64,000 nt of DNA from Brumimicrobium mesophilum (GCF_003025005.1 NZ_PVSS01000003.1:124001-188000), one strand, 5' to 3'; counted from the first letter of the stretch, positions 18,030 through 27,767 are shown. The notes: generated by a model from the letters alone, not told the origin. Translations and numbers: made by a program.

Positions 18030-19421
18030 CTACAAATGGATAACTTCACCATACGCCGCAGCAGCAGCTTCCATAAGCGCTTCTGACATTGTTGGGTGAG
18101 GATGAACTGTTTTGATCAATTCTTCTCCCGTTGTTTCTAATTTTCTAACAGCTACTAATTCTGCAACCATTTCCGTTACATTCATACCAATCATGTGACC
18201 ACCGAGTAATTCTCCGTATTTAGCGTCAAAAATTAGCTTCACGAATCCTTCTTTTGCTCCAGCAGCACTTGCTTTTCCTGATGCAGAGAATGGGAATTTA
18301 CCGATTTTTAATTCGTAACCAGCTTCTTTTGCTTGCTCTTCTGTATAACCAACAGATGCAATTTCTGGTGAAGCATAAGTACAACCTGGGATGTTATTGT
18401 AGTCTAAAGGCTCTGGATTGTGACCAGCGATCTTTTCAACACACAAAATTCCTTCAGCACTTGCTACGTGAGCCAATGCTTGACCAGGTACACAATCACC
18501 GATTGCGAAATAACCAGGGATATTTGTTTGGTAATAATCATTTACCATGATTTTACCTTTGTCAGTTGCAATACCAACATCTTCTAATCCAATGTTTTCG
18601 ATATTTGCTTCAATTCCAACAGCAGATAAAACAACATCACACTCGATGTTTTCTTCTCCTTTTTTAGTTTTGATATTTACTTTACAAGATCCGTCTTTTA
18701 CGTCAACTTTCTCAACTGAAGAACTTGTCATTACTTTAATACCTTGTTTCTTTAAAGTTTTTGCTAATTCTTTAGAAACATCTTTGTCCTCAACAGGAAC
18801 AATATTGTCTTGGAATTCAACAACTGTAACATCTGTTCCTAGAGAATTATAGAAATATGCGAATTCAATTCCAATTGCACCAGAACCAACAACTACCATT
18901 TTCTTAGGTTGAGTTTCTAATGACATTGCTTCTCTGTATCCGATAATGTTTTTACCGTCTTGTGGAAGATTTGGCAATTGACGAGAACGTGCTCCAGTTG
19001 CGATAATTACACCTTTTCCAGCTGCATACGTTTCTTTTTTACCTTCAGCGTCTGTTACTTCAACTTTCTTACCAGCCAAAACTTTACCAGTTCCGTTGAT
19101 TACGTCAATTTTGTTTTTCTTCAACAAAAACTGAACACCTTTACTCATTCCTTCAGCAACACCACGACTTCTTTTGATAATTTTACCAAAGTCAGCTTTA
19201 GCATCTGATACTGTAATTCCGTAATCTTCAGAATGATTTAAATAATCAAATACGTTTGCACTTTTTAATAAAGCTTTTGTTGGGATACAACCCCAGTTCA
19301 AACAAACACCTCCAAGTGATTCTTTTTCTACAATAGCAGTCTTTAAACCTAACTGCGAAGCGCGGATTGCCGTAACATATCCACCAGGTCCACTTCCAAC
19401 AACAATAATATCGTAACTCAT
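18030..19421 (-). CDS. lpdA: Dihydrolipoyl dehydrogenase (E3)
   Basis: E3 reoxidises dihydrolipoamide on the E2 subunits of 2-oxoacid dehydrogenases, passing electrons through FAD to NAD+. The 463-residue protein has the FAD GxGxxG motif (GSGPGGYVTA, 9-18), the redox disulfide GGVCLNWGCIPTK (Cys40 and Cys45), the NAD motif VVVGSGAIGIEFA, and the C-terminal HPHPTMSEALMEA active-site histidine. It stands alone; a lipoyl E2 gene lies 29 kb away (48006-49319), so this E3 may serve several complexes. Confidence 0.97.
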   Translation of the reverse strand: MSYDIIVVGSGPGGYVTAIRASQLGLKTAIVEKESLGGVCLNWGCIPTKALLKSANVFDYLNHSEDYGITVSDAKADFGKIIKRSRGVAEGMSKGVQFLLKKNKIDVINGTGKVLAGKKVEVTDAEGKKETYAAGKGVIIATGARSRQLPNLPQDGKNIIGYREAMSLETQPKKMVVVGSGAIGIEFAYFYNSLGTDVTVVEFQDNIVPVEDKDVSKELAKTLKKQGIKVMTSSSVEKVDVKDGSCKVNIKTKKGEENIECDVVLSAVGIEANIENIGLEDVGIATDKGKIMVNDYYQTNIPGYFAIGDCVPGQALAHVASAEGILCVEKIAGHNPEPLDYNNIPGCTYASPEIASVGYTEEQAKEAGYELKIGKFPFSASGKASAAGAKEGFVKLIFDAKYGELLGGHMIGMNVTEMVAELVAVRKLETTGEELIKTVHPHPTMSEALMEAAAAAYGEVIHL

Positions 19422-19527
19422 ATTCTTAGATTTTTCAATTTTTTCGTGATGCGAATTTAATGATTTAACCTTAATAATAGGAAAATGGAATGGAATTTTT
19501 GAAATGATGGATATGGTGGGGGAATTC

Positions 19528-19806
19528 CTAATAAAACTTATGATCGTCTTTATTAAAAATTAAGGTGACTATTTCAATATTGGATTGGTTGATTTTATAT
19601 ATCAAAGAGACATTCTTATGAATTACGCATTTACGAAGATTTCTATATTTGCTTGCTGGACAAAGATGGTTGTTGATAATTAATCTATCAAGTTAATTAT
19701 TAGTGAGTTTCTCAAAATTAAGCGCAACTTCGATATTCCATTTTTCCAATATATCATCAATGATATTTTCATAAGCTAATTTTGATTCACTAGACCAAAC
19801 AATCAT
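19528..19806 (-). pseudogene. RelE/ParE-like toxin gene with premature stop
   Basis: A frame of 93 codons starts with the ATG at 19804-19806, which overlaps the antitoxin stop in an ATGA arrangement. The translation reads as a RelE/ParE toxin: MIVWSSESKLAYENIIDDIL, then after the break LIINNHLCPASKYRNLRKCV and SLIYKINQSNIEIVTLIFN. Codon 38 is TAA (19693-19695) and removes the core beta-sheet. Apart from that stop the frame is intact, so inactivation appears recent. The antitoxin upstream is complete. Confidence 0.85.
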
Positions 19807-20045
19807 TCCAACTTAGCATTTAAAATCTTCTCTCTGATAGAATTTCTCACATCTTGATCTTTATGGACGTTGTTGTTTTTAAGGTCATTTAAACCTCTTT
19901 CAATAGTAGCTTTACTTTCAATTCCAAGTTCATCCCACCAATCTTTCTCTTCTACCACTTCTACAAAATCTAAGGTTTTAAGATAGTTAATCAATGCGAT
20001 TGCTTTTGAATCTTTTTCTAATATTTTAATGCTGTAGCTATTCAT
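19803..20045 (-). CDS. Antitoxin of the inactivated toxin pair
   Basis: The 80-residue protein has an N-terminal strand-helix (YSIKILEKDSKAIALINYLKTLDFVEVVEE), then a DWWDELG turn and a charged C-terminal helix (KDQDVRNSIREKILNAKLE). This is the layout of antitoxins that pair with RelE/ParE toxins. It resembles the antitoxin at 17381-17599. Its stop codon overlaps the ATG of a toxin frame that carries an internal stop, so the pair no longer makes a full toxin. Confidence 0.82.
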   Translation of the reverse strand: MNSYSIKILEKDSKAIALINYLKTLDFVEVVEEKDWWDELGIESKATIERGLNDLKNNNVHKDQDVRNSIREKILNAKLE

Positions 20046-20206
20046 GATTTTATAAACTCAGTTTGATCTTCATTCATATGCTAATTTACACTAGAGTTTT
20101 GATAAAAACAAATCTAGATAAAATGCTGGTTTATGAAAAATAATTAGAGAGCTGAGCGCGACCGAAGCTCAAATTATTTTTAACTTTATCAAAAAAACAG
20201 ATACCC

Positions 20207-21916
20207 ATGAAATTCACTTTCGATATAAAATCACCTCAACAACAATACATTCAAATTACCGCTGAAATAAAGGTTGCTGGAAAGCAAACAATGGTTTATT
20301 TTCCCGCTTGGCGACCAGGTAGATATGAATTGGGTGATTTTGCGAAAAATGTAAATCATTTTCAGATATTTAATGAAAAAGGTGATGCTGTAAAATATCA
20401 AAAGACGAATAAGAATACTTGGATTGTTCAAACTGAAAACTGTGATAGCATAACGATAAAATACAGCTATTATGCAACAGATTTGAATGCTGGTTCCACA
20501 TTTTTGGATGCGACACAATTATATGTAAACCCTGTAAATTGTTGTTTGTTTACCGACGAAACATACAACGATCCAATTCAAGTTCAATTGAACATTCCAG
20601 CAGATTGGGAAGTTGCACATTCTTTAAAAGTGGAAGAAAAAGCTTTTGCTGCAGCAAATTATGATGAACTAGTTGATTGTCCTTTTATTTGTTCTGCCGG
20701 ATTACAAAAAACGTCTTTCGAAGTTGAAGGAACTACTTTTTATGTTTGGTTTAATGGTGAAGTAAAACCTGATTGGTCGAGATTAGAAAAAGATTTTAAA
20801 GCCTATACCGAGGCACAAATCAAAGCGTTTTCGAAATTCCCAACAGATGAATATCATTATTTGATTCAAATATTGCCTTATCAGACTTATCACGGAGTAG
20901 AGCATTCAAAATCTACAGTGATTACTTTAGGTCCAAGTTATGCTGTTTTTGAAGAATTGTACAAAGAATTATTGGGTGTGAGTTCGCATGAATTGTATCA
21001 TACTTGGAATGTGAAGTCTATCCGTCCAAGTGAGATGGTTCCTTATAATTTTAAGAAAGAAAATTATTCGAAATTAGGATATATCGCAGAAGGTGTCACA
21101 ACTTACATGGGAGACTTGATGTTATATAAAGGAGGAGTTTTCAATTTGGAACAATACCTCCTTGAAATGAACAAGCAAATCCAGAAACACATGGATAATT
21201 TCGGGCGTTTCAATTATTCTGTTGCCGATTCATCATTTGATACTTGGTTGGATGGTTATGTTGCAGGTGCTCCAGGAAGAAAAGTTTCAATTTACACTGA
21301 AGGTTGTTTATTGGCATTTATTCTTGATGTTCATTTATTGAAAAACACAAACAATCAGAAAAATCTAGATGATTTAATGAGAAATATGTACCTCAATTTT
21401 GGTGAAAAAGGAATTGGAGTTACGGAGAAAGATTACCAAAATGAAATTGAAAAAATAGCAGGAGTTTCTATGCAATGGTATTTTGACGATTATGTGAATG
21501 GAACAAAGGCCTATACTGCTTTATTAAAAGAATGTTTTGAATTGATTGGTTTAAAATACCATTCAGAACCGGTGCTAAGTGATTTTGGTGCATATTTAGG
21601 TGCTAAAATCGTGGAAGTAAACAATGAAACCATAATCGCAGCATTGTACCCAAGTGGAGCATTAGATTTAGCAGGAGCAATGGTAGGAGATAAGGTGATG
21701 TCAATTAATGATGTTGCAGTCAACAATAATGCAGACCGTTGGGCAAAATACTTTAGAAATGACAACAAGGAAATCGTTATCAATAGAAAAGGAGTATTAT
21801 TGAAATTGCATTTAGCTGTTTCTGACACAGTTTATTATCAAAGGTATTTCTTAACACAATCTAAGGAAATGACAAAAGAGCAAATTGATACTTTTGATGG
21901 TTGGAGGAAAGTGTAG
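20207..21916 (+). CDS. M61-family aminopeptidase with PDZ domain
   Basis: The 569-residue protein has the M61 glycyl-aminopeptidase layout: a beta-rich N-terminal domain (1-170), a thermolysin-like catalytic domain with the zinc motif HELYH (261-265) in SSHELYHTWNVKSIRP, and the downstream glutamate in YIAEGVTTYMGD. A C-terminal PDZ domain (about 475-560, GAKIVEVNNETIIAALYPSGALD) follows. No signal peptide is visible, so it is likely cytoplasmic. It may trim peptides with small N-terminal residues. It ends 15 bp before a convergent gene. Confidence 0.92.
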   Translation: MKFTFDIKSPQQQYIQITAEIKVAGKQTMVYFPAWRPGRYELGDFAKNVNHFQIFNEKGDAVKYQKTNKNTWIVQTENCDSITIKYSYYATDLNAGSTFLDATQLYVNPVNCCLFTDETYNDPIQVQLNIPADWEVAHSLKVEEKAFAAANYDELVDCPFICSAGLQKTSFEVEGTTFYVWFNGEVKPDWSRLEKDFKAYTEAQIKAFSKFPTDEYHYLIQILPYQTYHGVEHSKSTVITLGPSYAVFEELYKELLGVSSHELYHTWNVKSIRPSEMVPYNFKKENYSKLGYIAEGVTTYMGDLMLYKGGVFNLEQYLLEMNKQIQKHMDNFGRFNYSVADSSFDTWLDGYVAGAPGRKVSIYTEGCLLAFILDVHLLKNTNNQKNLDDLMRNMYLNFGEKGIGVTEKDYQNEIEKIAGVSMQWYFDDYVNGTKAYTALLKECFELIGLKYHSEPVLSDFGAYLGAKIVEVNNETIIAALYPSGALDLAGAMVGDKVMSINDVAVNNNADRWAKYFRNDNKEIVINRKGVLLKLHLAVSDTVYYQRYFLTQSKEMTKEQIDTFDGWRKV

Positions 21917-21931
21917 TTAAATGAGAGAGTA

Positions 21932-22384
21932 TTATTGTTCATCCTCATGGTGATCAGAAATAATATGATTTTGCCAGATCATTTTGTAACCGGAATCAAT
22001 TACTTCAATATCATTATCGTTTTGGAATTTATAAATATTATCAGGATTACTTGCTACTAGAATTATACTACTCAAAAAAAGAAGAGAAAAAGAGAGTAGA
22101 ATTGTCGTTAGGATTCTACTAGGTCTTATTTTCTTCAGGAAATGATGAACAATAAAAACAGCGGTGAACCAAAAAGTAAAATAACTTAAAATATTAATTA
22201 AAAATCCTGAAACGAAGATCTGTAAGGATAACGAAGTGTGCCATCCAGGTAGGATATAAGGAACAGGAAAACCTGTAATTATTTCATCAAATTCATTGTC
22301 AATTCTAATGTGCCACCATTTAGAAAATAATGAGAAGGAGATAATCGTTAAAGGAAGTATTAATTTCCAAATGAGTTGTTTCAT
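21932..22384 (-). CDS. Small membrane protein of unknown function
   Basis: The 150-residue protein has three or four hydrophobic segments (about 5-22, 50-80 and 90-112) and a soluble, acidic C-terminal tail rich in aspartate and histidine (ending SDHHEDEQ). I do not recognise a family. It is the last gene of a leftward run of four envelope genes (24481 to 21932) and starts 21 bp after the lipoprotein gene upstream. Confidence 0.7.
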   Translation of the reverse strand: MKQLIWKLILPLTIISFSLFSKWWHIRIDNEFDEIITGFPVPYILPGWHTSLSLQIFVSGFLINILSYFTFWFTAVFIVHHFLKKIRPSRILTTILLSFSLLFLSSIILVASNPDNIYKFQNDNDIEVIDSGYKMIWQNHIISDHHEDEQ

Positions 22385-22405
22385 TTCAAATCTGTTTACT
22401 GCTGA

Positions 22406-22906
22406 CTATTCCTCAATCATGGAAACTGTCCCAATTAATCCAATTACTGTTGGATAATTATTATCTGCGATGTCATCAAACTTAGGATCTCTTGCGACTT
22501 TATTGATTAATTGGTACTCTATTTTAGGTTCTATATTTTTAATCTTGTCGAAGCTTTCTATATTATTCAATTCATCTGAATTCATTTGATTTAACTTAGA
22601 AACTAAGCTGTTTTCATTGAAATAATTAAAAACTTTATGCTCATCCTTTTTTGTTAAACCATGAACGCCTGTTGAAAGAATATTTACTGTGTCACCCGAT
22701 TCTTGAGAAATGGCGATTAAATGAACATAATATTTTAAGTCTTGGTTGTAATCTGGTCCACGGCTGGTATAAATGATTTTTACTTCTTCTTCATTTTTTA
22801 AAGCTGTTTCGTCCATGTTGAATTTAGAAATGTTCCAATATTCATATTGAGTTTCACAGCTGAAGAAGATTAGTGCTATAAGAGCATGAAAGAAAATTTT
22901 AGTCAT
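22406..22906 (-). CDS. Predicted lipoprotein of unknown function
   Basis: The 166-residue protein has a short lipoprotein signal ending ALIFFSC (Cys17) and then a soluble domain with several beta-strand-like stretches (EEVKIIYTSR, DLKYYVHLIAIS, DTVNILSTGVHGL). I do not recognise a family. It lies between a GldN-like gene (127 bp upstream) and a membrane protein gene (21 bp downstream), on the same strand. An inner- or outer-membrane-anchored periplasmic role is likely. Confidence 0.72.
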   Translation of the reverse strand: MTKIFFHALIALIFFSCETQYEYWNISKFNMDETALKNEEEVKIIYTSRGPDYNQDLKYYVHLIAISQESGDTVNILSTGVHGLTKKDEHKVFNYFNENSLVSKLNQMNSDELNNIESFDKIKNIEPKIEYQLINKVARDPKFDDIADNNYPTVIGLIGTVSMIEE

Positions 22907-23033
22907 AATTCAATTTTTTTTGGTGTTTTCTCTATACCTTGATTTTTGGAAAAATGAATATATCTATCTTAGCTGATAATCTTTTTTCTAGAATAATTAT
23001 GTCCAAATGAAGGTTGATATTTAAATTTCATGT

Positions 23034-23741
23034 TTAATGAAATACTTTCTTCCATTCATAATCTGGATCGTCGCAAGAATTTCGCTTGTAAACGAAACCT
23101 TCGTATTTTTTATTTGCAACATAATCAATCCAATTTCGATTAATTTTTATGTTTTCAATTAAGTCATCAACTTTTACCCAAAACAAAATATTATGACGAA
23201 TAGTATAAACGTCAAAAGCAATCAACGATGGTTTGAGGTAATCTATATTTCGTGTTGTGTCATGCACTAAAATCTCTTTAATTCTAATTTCAGAAATTTT
23301 GTCAAATGTTACAGGCTCATATTTTGTCATGGGATATACAAATGTATTATTTTCATCAAGCGAATCTTTTCCCAAAACTGTTTGTATCGGTGAGTCACCT
23401 TCAGACAAATAATCGAAATATATATTGTGATAAGGAGAGTCTTTAGAATATTGAATTGAAGAGGGTAGTGGAGAGGTTAACCACTCTGAATTATCACGTC
23501 TTTTATGCCACAATCTAATTTGCCCGTCTAGTAATAATTGTTTTATTTCTTCGTAGATATCTATCGTATCTTGTGAGGGGTGAAATAAATAGCTGTCATT
23601 TTTCTTGTATATGGTTAACCACTGTTCTCGAACGCATTCTGTTGTAATAGTTGAGGGATTTAGAGAACCTGGTTTTGAAACGTCGGTAGAATTTGAGAAA
23701 AGCAAAACTGAAGCCGTGATAATAGTTAACAAAATCTTCAT
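23034..23741 (-). CDS. GldN-like exported protein
   Basis: The 235-residue protein has an N-terminal signal (MKILLTIITASVLLFSNS). Two segments recall GldN, a T9SS component: DTIDIYEEIKQLLLDGQIRLW, like the early LFE-x-I-x-G stretch, and DKISEIRIKEILVHDTT...LKPSLIAFDVY, like the IKEDWFFD...VRIIGIAP region. GldN partners with GldK/L/M, none of which are nearby. It may therefore be a diverged paralogue with another partner. The match is by eye and only moderate. Its start is 5 bp after the stop of a beta-barrel gene. Confidence 0.6.
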   Translation of the reverse strand: MKILLTIITASVLLFSNSTDVSKPGSLNPSTITTECVREQWLTIYKKNDSYLFHPSQDTIDIYEEIKQLLLDGQIRLWHKRRDNSEWLTSPLPSSIQYSKDSPYHNIYFDYLSEGDSPIQTVLGKDSLDENNTFVYPMTKYEPVTFDKISEIRIKEILVHDTTRNIDYLKPSLIAFDVYTIRHNILFWVKVDDLIENIKINRNWIDYVANKKYEGFVYKRNSCDDPDYEWKKVFH

Positions 23742-23746
23742 ACCCC

Positions 23747-24481
23747 CTAAAAATAAATCTCCAGCCCAATATTAAACCCTAAAGCAAAAGCTTTCCTTAT
23801 ATATGGTGATTGAGAATTAAAATTATTCGATAATTGTCTTCTTCCTTCAACCATTGCGAAAATTCCATAGTTCTCAGAAAACTTGATTTGAGTTCCAATG
23901 GTAGCAACTGCATCTAACAAAAAGGAATTGAATTTGTCTCTTTCAATGGTTTCAACAGTATTTTCGTTATTATTGATGTCCAAGGTCGTTAATTCGTTCT
24001 TCATTCCCAAAAACGCTTTTGGTATTACCCCAATTCCTCCATAAAAAGAAATTTCATCACCATAAGTATAGGCAACTCGAATTGGGAAGGAGATGTGGCG
24101 ATACGTATTTACATAACTAAAAACTGAATCTGTTTCTTTAAAATCATACGATTCTCTATTGCTTGAATAGCCAATTCCTATTTCTAATTTTAAATGTTTT
24201 GCAACTTTTGACCTCACTCCGGCATTGAATCCCGTTGTCCACTCACCAACTTCCTCGGTTCTATACCCAAGTGGTTTTGCGAATAACCCATCGTTGATTT
24301 CTAATGTTCGATAAGTATATGAAGGACTAACTCCAAAATAAAGTTCTGTGCCTGATTTTGGTGCGATAGGAATTTCTTGAATTTCAACTTCTTTGTCATC
24401 AGTAGATGAATCGTTGGTGATGATCTGTGTAGTTCCAAAAAGGCTTATTACTGAAAGTAAGAGGGTTAAAAAGTATTTCAT
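23747..24481 (-). CDS. Outer-membrane beta-barrel protein (PorT/OmpA-barrel-like)
   Basis: The 244-residue protein has a signal peptide (about 1-19). A short acidic linker is followed by a predicted eight-stranded barrel, with strands such as LYFGVSPSYTYRTLEI, FNAGVRSKVAKHLKLEIGIGY, SFPIRVAYTY and ISFYGGIGVIPKAFLG, and it ends in a C-terminal phenylalanine. This is the layout of type IX PorT and related OMPs. It is the first gene of the leftward envelope run and is 5 bp upstream of the GldN-like gene, suggesting a joint envelope function. Confidence 0.78.
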   Translation of the reverse strand: MKYFLTLLLSVISLFGTTQIITNDSSTDDKEVEIQEIPIAPKSGTELYFGVSPSYTYRTLEINDGLFAKPLGYRTEEVGEWTTGFNAGVRSKVAKHLKLEIGIGYSSNRESYDFKETDSVFSYVNTYRHISFPIRVAYTYGDEISFYGGIGVIPKAFLGMKNELTTLDINNNENTVETIERDKFNSFLLDAVATIGTQIKFSENYGIFAMVEGRRQLSNNFNSQSPYIRKAFALGFNIGLEIYF

Positions 24482-24580
24482 AATATTTTAATAAATCTTG
24501 GCAATTAATAATGGGTAATTTCGTGTATTTTTGGCTAATTAAAGGAGAAATTTATAAATAAATATTCATAAAACCATTTT

Positions 24581-27481
24581 ATGTCAACAAAGAAAGAGAA
24601 AAAGAAGAAATCTATTTTTAAAAGAATACTTAAAATCACCGGAATAACCTTCCTTTTACTAATCATCGCAATCGTCCTAATTCCAATTTTCTTTAAAGAT
24701 CAGATTAAGGAATTGGCCTTGAAAGAAGCCAATAAAATGTTGAAAGCGGATATCGCAGTTGGAGATTTTGATTTAACAATCTTCACTTCGTTCCCGAAAA
24801 TGAAACTGGCGTTTGACGATGTTTCAGTTACTGGAAGAAATGAATTTGAAGGAGTAAAGCTAATCGACATGAAAAGCTTTGAAGCCAAACTTGATTTCTG
24901 GAGTGTGATCAATATGGAAGACATTGCTGTTCGTTCAGTAAGTTTAGTTGAACCAAATATTCATGTGAAAGTGCTAGAATCAGGATTGACAAACTATGAT
25001 ATTATGAAAACTTCCGAAGAAATGGCAGCGGAGGATATCGATACGACTTCTTCGCCATTCCAATTTTCATTAGAATATTATGAAATTGTAGACGGAAATA
25101 TCAAATATGATGACCGATTAGGAAATATGTTCGCGGAAATCAAAAACATTAATCACTCTGGTTCTGGAGACATGACAGCAGATGTGATAGACTTCGAAAC
25201 TGAAACTGAAATCGATGAGTTGACTTACAAAATGGATGGTATGACTTATTTATCTGAAGTGAAAACAGATTTAGTCATGAATATTTTGATGGAATTCAAG
25301 GAGGGAAGCGATAAATTTACGTTGAAAGAAAATGAGCTTTCATTAAATGCCTTGAAACTATCATTTGACGGTTTTTATGAAATGTTTAAAGGATATGACA
25401 TGATGGATTTGAAATTGAAAGCCGATAATACAAGCTTCAAAGATTTACTTTCATTGATTCCAGCATTTTACCACACAGGTTACGAAAGCATGGTTGCTAA
25501 AGGAAGTTTGAGTTTGAACGCTTATGTAAATGGACGATATGACGATGCAAATTATCCAGCTTGGGATGTTGCAGCGAAAGTAAATGGAGCATCGATAAAT
25601 TATCCAGATATGCCAGCTTCGATTGATAATATCTACATTGTTGGTGGTTCAAAATTCGCTGGAGGTAAGGAATTGGATAAAATGACTGTAGATATTGATC
25701 AATTAAAAGCAACCTTCGTAGGGAATACGATTGATGCAAATTTCTATATGAAAAATCCAATGACAGATCCTTATATGAAGTCCAAAGTGAATCTAAATGT
25801 AGATTTATCAACTATTGGTCAAGTTTATCCTTTAGCAGAAGGCGAACAATACACAGGAAAATTAACTTCAAATATTTCAATTGATGGTAAAATGTCAACT
25901 TTGGAAAAAGGAGAATACGATAAGTTTAATGCTGAAGGAACACTTAATTTAAAAGAGTTCAAATATGCCTCAGAAGATCTAGCAGCACCAGTCGACATTC
26001 AAGATTTAATGTTTGAATTTTCACCACAACAATTGAAGTTAGCTAATTTGAAAGCTACAATGGGGAAAAGTGATTTCTCTTTGGATGGGGAAGTGAAAAA
26101 CTATATGGGTTACTTATTCAATGAAGGAGATTTGAAGGGAGTTTTCAATTACCACTCAAATTTATTGGATGTTGACGAGATTATGCCACCTTCAAATGAG
26201 ACTGGAGAAACGACTTCAACAGAACAACCAGCTGAAACAACCGAAACTCCAACAGGAGACGTTGAACCAATGTTAGTTCCTAAGAATATTGATTTTGTAT
26301 TAAATACTACAATTAACAAAGTGAATTATGATGGAATGGATATCAAGTCTGTGAATGGACGTGTAATTCTAAGAAACGAGGAGGCTATCTTAGAAAACGT
26401 GAATATGAAAACTTTAGGTGGAGACGTTGGTTTGAACGGGAAATACAATATCCAAAATCATGCTGTTCCTAAGGTAGATTTCAGCTACAGTATCAAGGAA
26501 TTAGATATTCAAGAAATTGCCAAGAATTTCATAAGTATTGAAAAATTGGCACCAATAGCTAAATATGCTTCAGGTAAAATAACTTCTAATTTCACAATGA
26601 CAACCGATTTAACTCCATCTTTAGACTTAGTTTATAGTTCACTTACTGGAAATGGTTCATTATTTTCAAATCAAGTAAGTATTTCAGGATTTGGTCCATT
26701 GGATAAATTAGCTGAAACTATCAATATTCCAAAATTGAAAAAACAAACTTTGGAAAATATTCGAGCGACTTTCGAATTTACAGATGGAAAAGTAAAAATT
26801 AAGCCTTTTGATGTGAAAATGGGTAAAATCAATACAACGATCGGAGGAACAACTTCTTTCTTACAAGAAATTGATTATGAAATGAAGATGAACATTCCAA
26901 AAGAAGAAATACCAGGTAGTTTATTGAAAATTGCAGAACAAGCCATTGAACAAGCGAAGAAAATTCCAGGTTTCAAGATGAAAGAATTGCCAGCAAATAT
27001 TCCAATTACTGCTTTAATTACCAACACTATTAAAGATCCTAAGGTGAACACAAACATGAAGGAAAAATTGATGGAATTAGGTGGAGACATCAAAGGAGGT
27101 GTGAAAGATTTGATAGACAATACCGTGGATAAAGCAAAAGATAGCATCAAAGGAATTGTTGACGATAAAGTAAATGAAGCTAAAGCAGCTGCTGAAAAGA
27201 AAAAGCAAGAATTATTAGATGCTGCACAAAAGCAAGCAGACAATATTAAGGCTGAAGGAAAGAAATTAGCCGACGATGCCCGAGCTGAAGCAGATAGAGG
27301 AGCTAAAAAATTAATGGACGAAGCAGGTGCAAACCCATTAAAGAAAAAAGCCGCTGAAATTGCCGCGAAAAAACTAAAAGAAAAAGCTGAAGACGCAGCT
27401 CAGAAAATTGAAAACGAAGCCAATACCAGAGCAGATAATGTGATGAACAAAGCACGCGAAAGAGCAAATGCTATCAAATAA
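24581..27481 (+). CDS. AsmA-like envelope protein with long coiled-coil tail
   Basis: The 966-residue protein has an N-terminal membrane anchor (about 17-38) preceded by a lysine-rich start. The AsmA N-terminal segment (ALKEANKMLKADIAVGDFDLTIF) and repeated beta-strands of an AsmA/bridge-like body run to about residue 790. The last 170 residues are a highly charged, alanine- and lysine-rich helical tail, likely coiled coil. AsmA-family proteins sit in the inner membrane, span the periplasm and help transport lipids to the outer membrane. A TEQPAETTETPTGD linker (about 545-560) separates two beta-rich halves. A terminator follows. Confidence 0.9.
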   Translation: MSTKKEKKKKSIFKRILKITGITFLLLIIAIVLIPIFFKDQIKELALKEANKMLKADIAVGDFDLTIFTSFPKMKLAFDDVSVTGRNEFEGVKLIDMKSFEAKLDFWSVINMEDIAVRSVSLVEPNIHVKVLESGLTNYDIMKTSEEMAAEDIDTTSSPFQFSLEYYEIVDGNIKYDDRLGNMFAEIKNINHSGSGDMTADVIDFETETEIDELTYKMDGMTYLSEVKTDLVMNILMEFKEGSDKFTLKENELSLNALKLSFDGFYEMFKGYDMMDLKLKADNTSFKDLLSLIPAFYHTGYESMVAKGSLSLNAYVNGRYDDANYPAWDVAAKVNGASINYPDMPASIDNIYIVGGSKFAGGKELDKMTVDIDQLKATFVGNTIDANFYMKNPMTDPYMKSKVNLNVDLSTIGQVYPLAEGEQYTGKLTSNISIDGKMSTLEKGEYDKFNAEGTLNLKEFKYASEDLAAPVDIQDLMFEFSPQQLKLANLKATMGKSDFSLDGEVKNYMGYLFNEGDLKGVFNYHSNLLDVDEIMPPSNETGETTSTEQPAETTETPTGDVEPMLVPKNIDFVLNTTINKVNYDGMDIKSVNGRVILRNEEAILENVNMKTLGGDVGLNGKYNIQNHAVPKVDFSYSIKELDIQEIAKNFISIEKLAPIAKYASGKITSNFTMTTDLTPSLDLVYSSLTGNGSLFSNQVSISGFGPLDKLAETINIPKLKKQTLENIRATFEFTDGKVKIKPFDVKMGKINTTIGGTTSFLQEIDYEMKMNIPKEEIPGSLLKIAEQAIEQAKKIPGFKMKELPANIPITALITNTIKDPKVNTNMKEKLMELGGDIKGGVKDLIDNTVDKAKDSIKGIVDDKVNEAKAAAEKKKQELLDAAQKQADNIKAEGKKLADDARAEADRGAKKLMDEAGANPLKKKAAEIAAKKLKEKAEDAAQKIENEANTRADNVMNKARERANAIK

Positions 27482-27504
27482 AAAGAAAGATGATTTAATA
27501 GGAA

Positions 27505-27531
27505 AGGAAAGTGAGAGCTTTCCTTTTTTTT
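27505..27531 (+). terminator. Terminator of the AsmA-like gene
   Basis: AGGAAAG pairs with CTTTCCT around a 6-base loop, followed by a run of Ts, 24 bp after the stop codon. This is a classical rho-independent terminator. Confidence 0.8.
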
Positions 27532-27602
27532 ATTTTGCATAATTTTCCGATATCTAAAAACTGAAGATGGTAATTTGAAATATATACAGTGTAATATAAT
27601 GG

Positions 27603-27767
27603 CTACTTCATATTGGTACGTGATGCATTGAATTTTTTAATATGTTGTCGTTTCCGGATTTGATGGAAACCTTGTTCTATTAGTCTAGGACCTTCTTTTT
27701 TTGCTAATTCAGACTTGATTTTGGATTTAAGTCCTGAAGCGACGGTATGATTTAACCAAGGAGGAGA
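27603..27767 (-). other. Possible short coding remnant
   Basis: In the 540-bp gap between the AsmA gene and the phosphomutase, the minus strand stays open for about 54 codons ending at TAG (27603-27605). The predicted residues (SELAKKEGPRLIEQGFHQIR) look protein-like but have no good start codon and no recognised family. It may be a decayed gene or chance. The rest of the gap shows no other structure. Confidence 0.25.

Noticed and set aside
26875-27243. Minus-strand frame opposite the coiled-coil tail of the AsmA-like gene
   Set aside because: The cysteine- and phenylalanine-rich sequence is the complement of a lysine/alanine-rich coiled coil.
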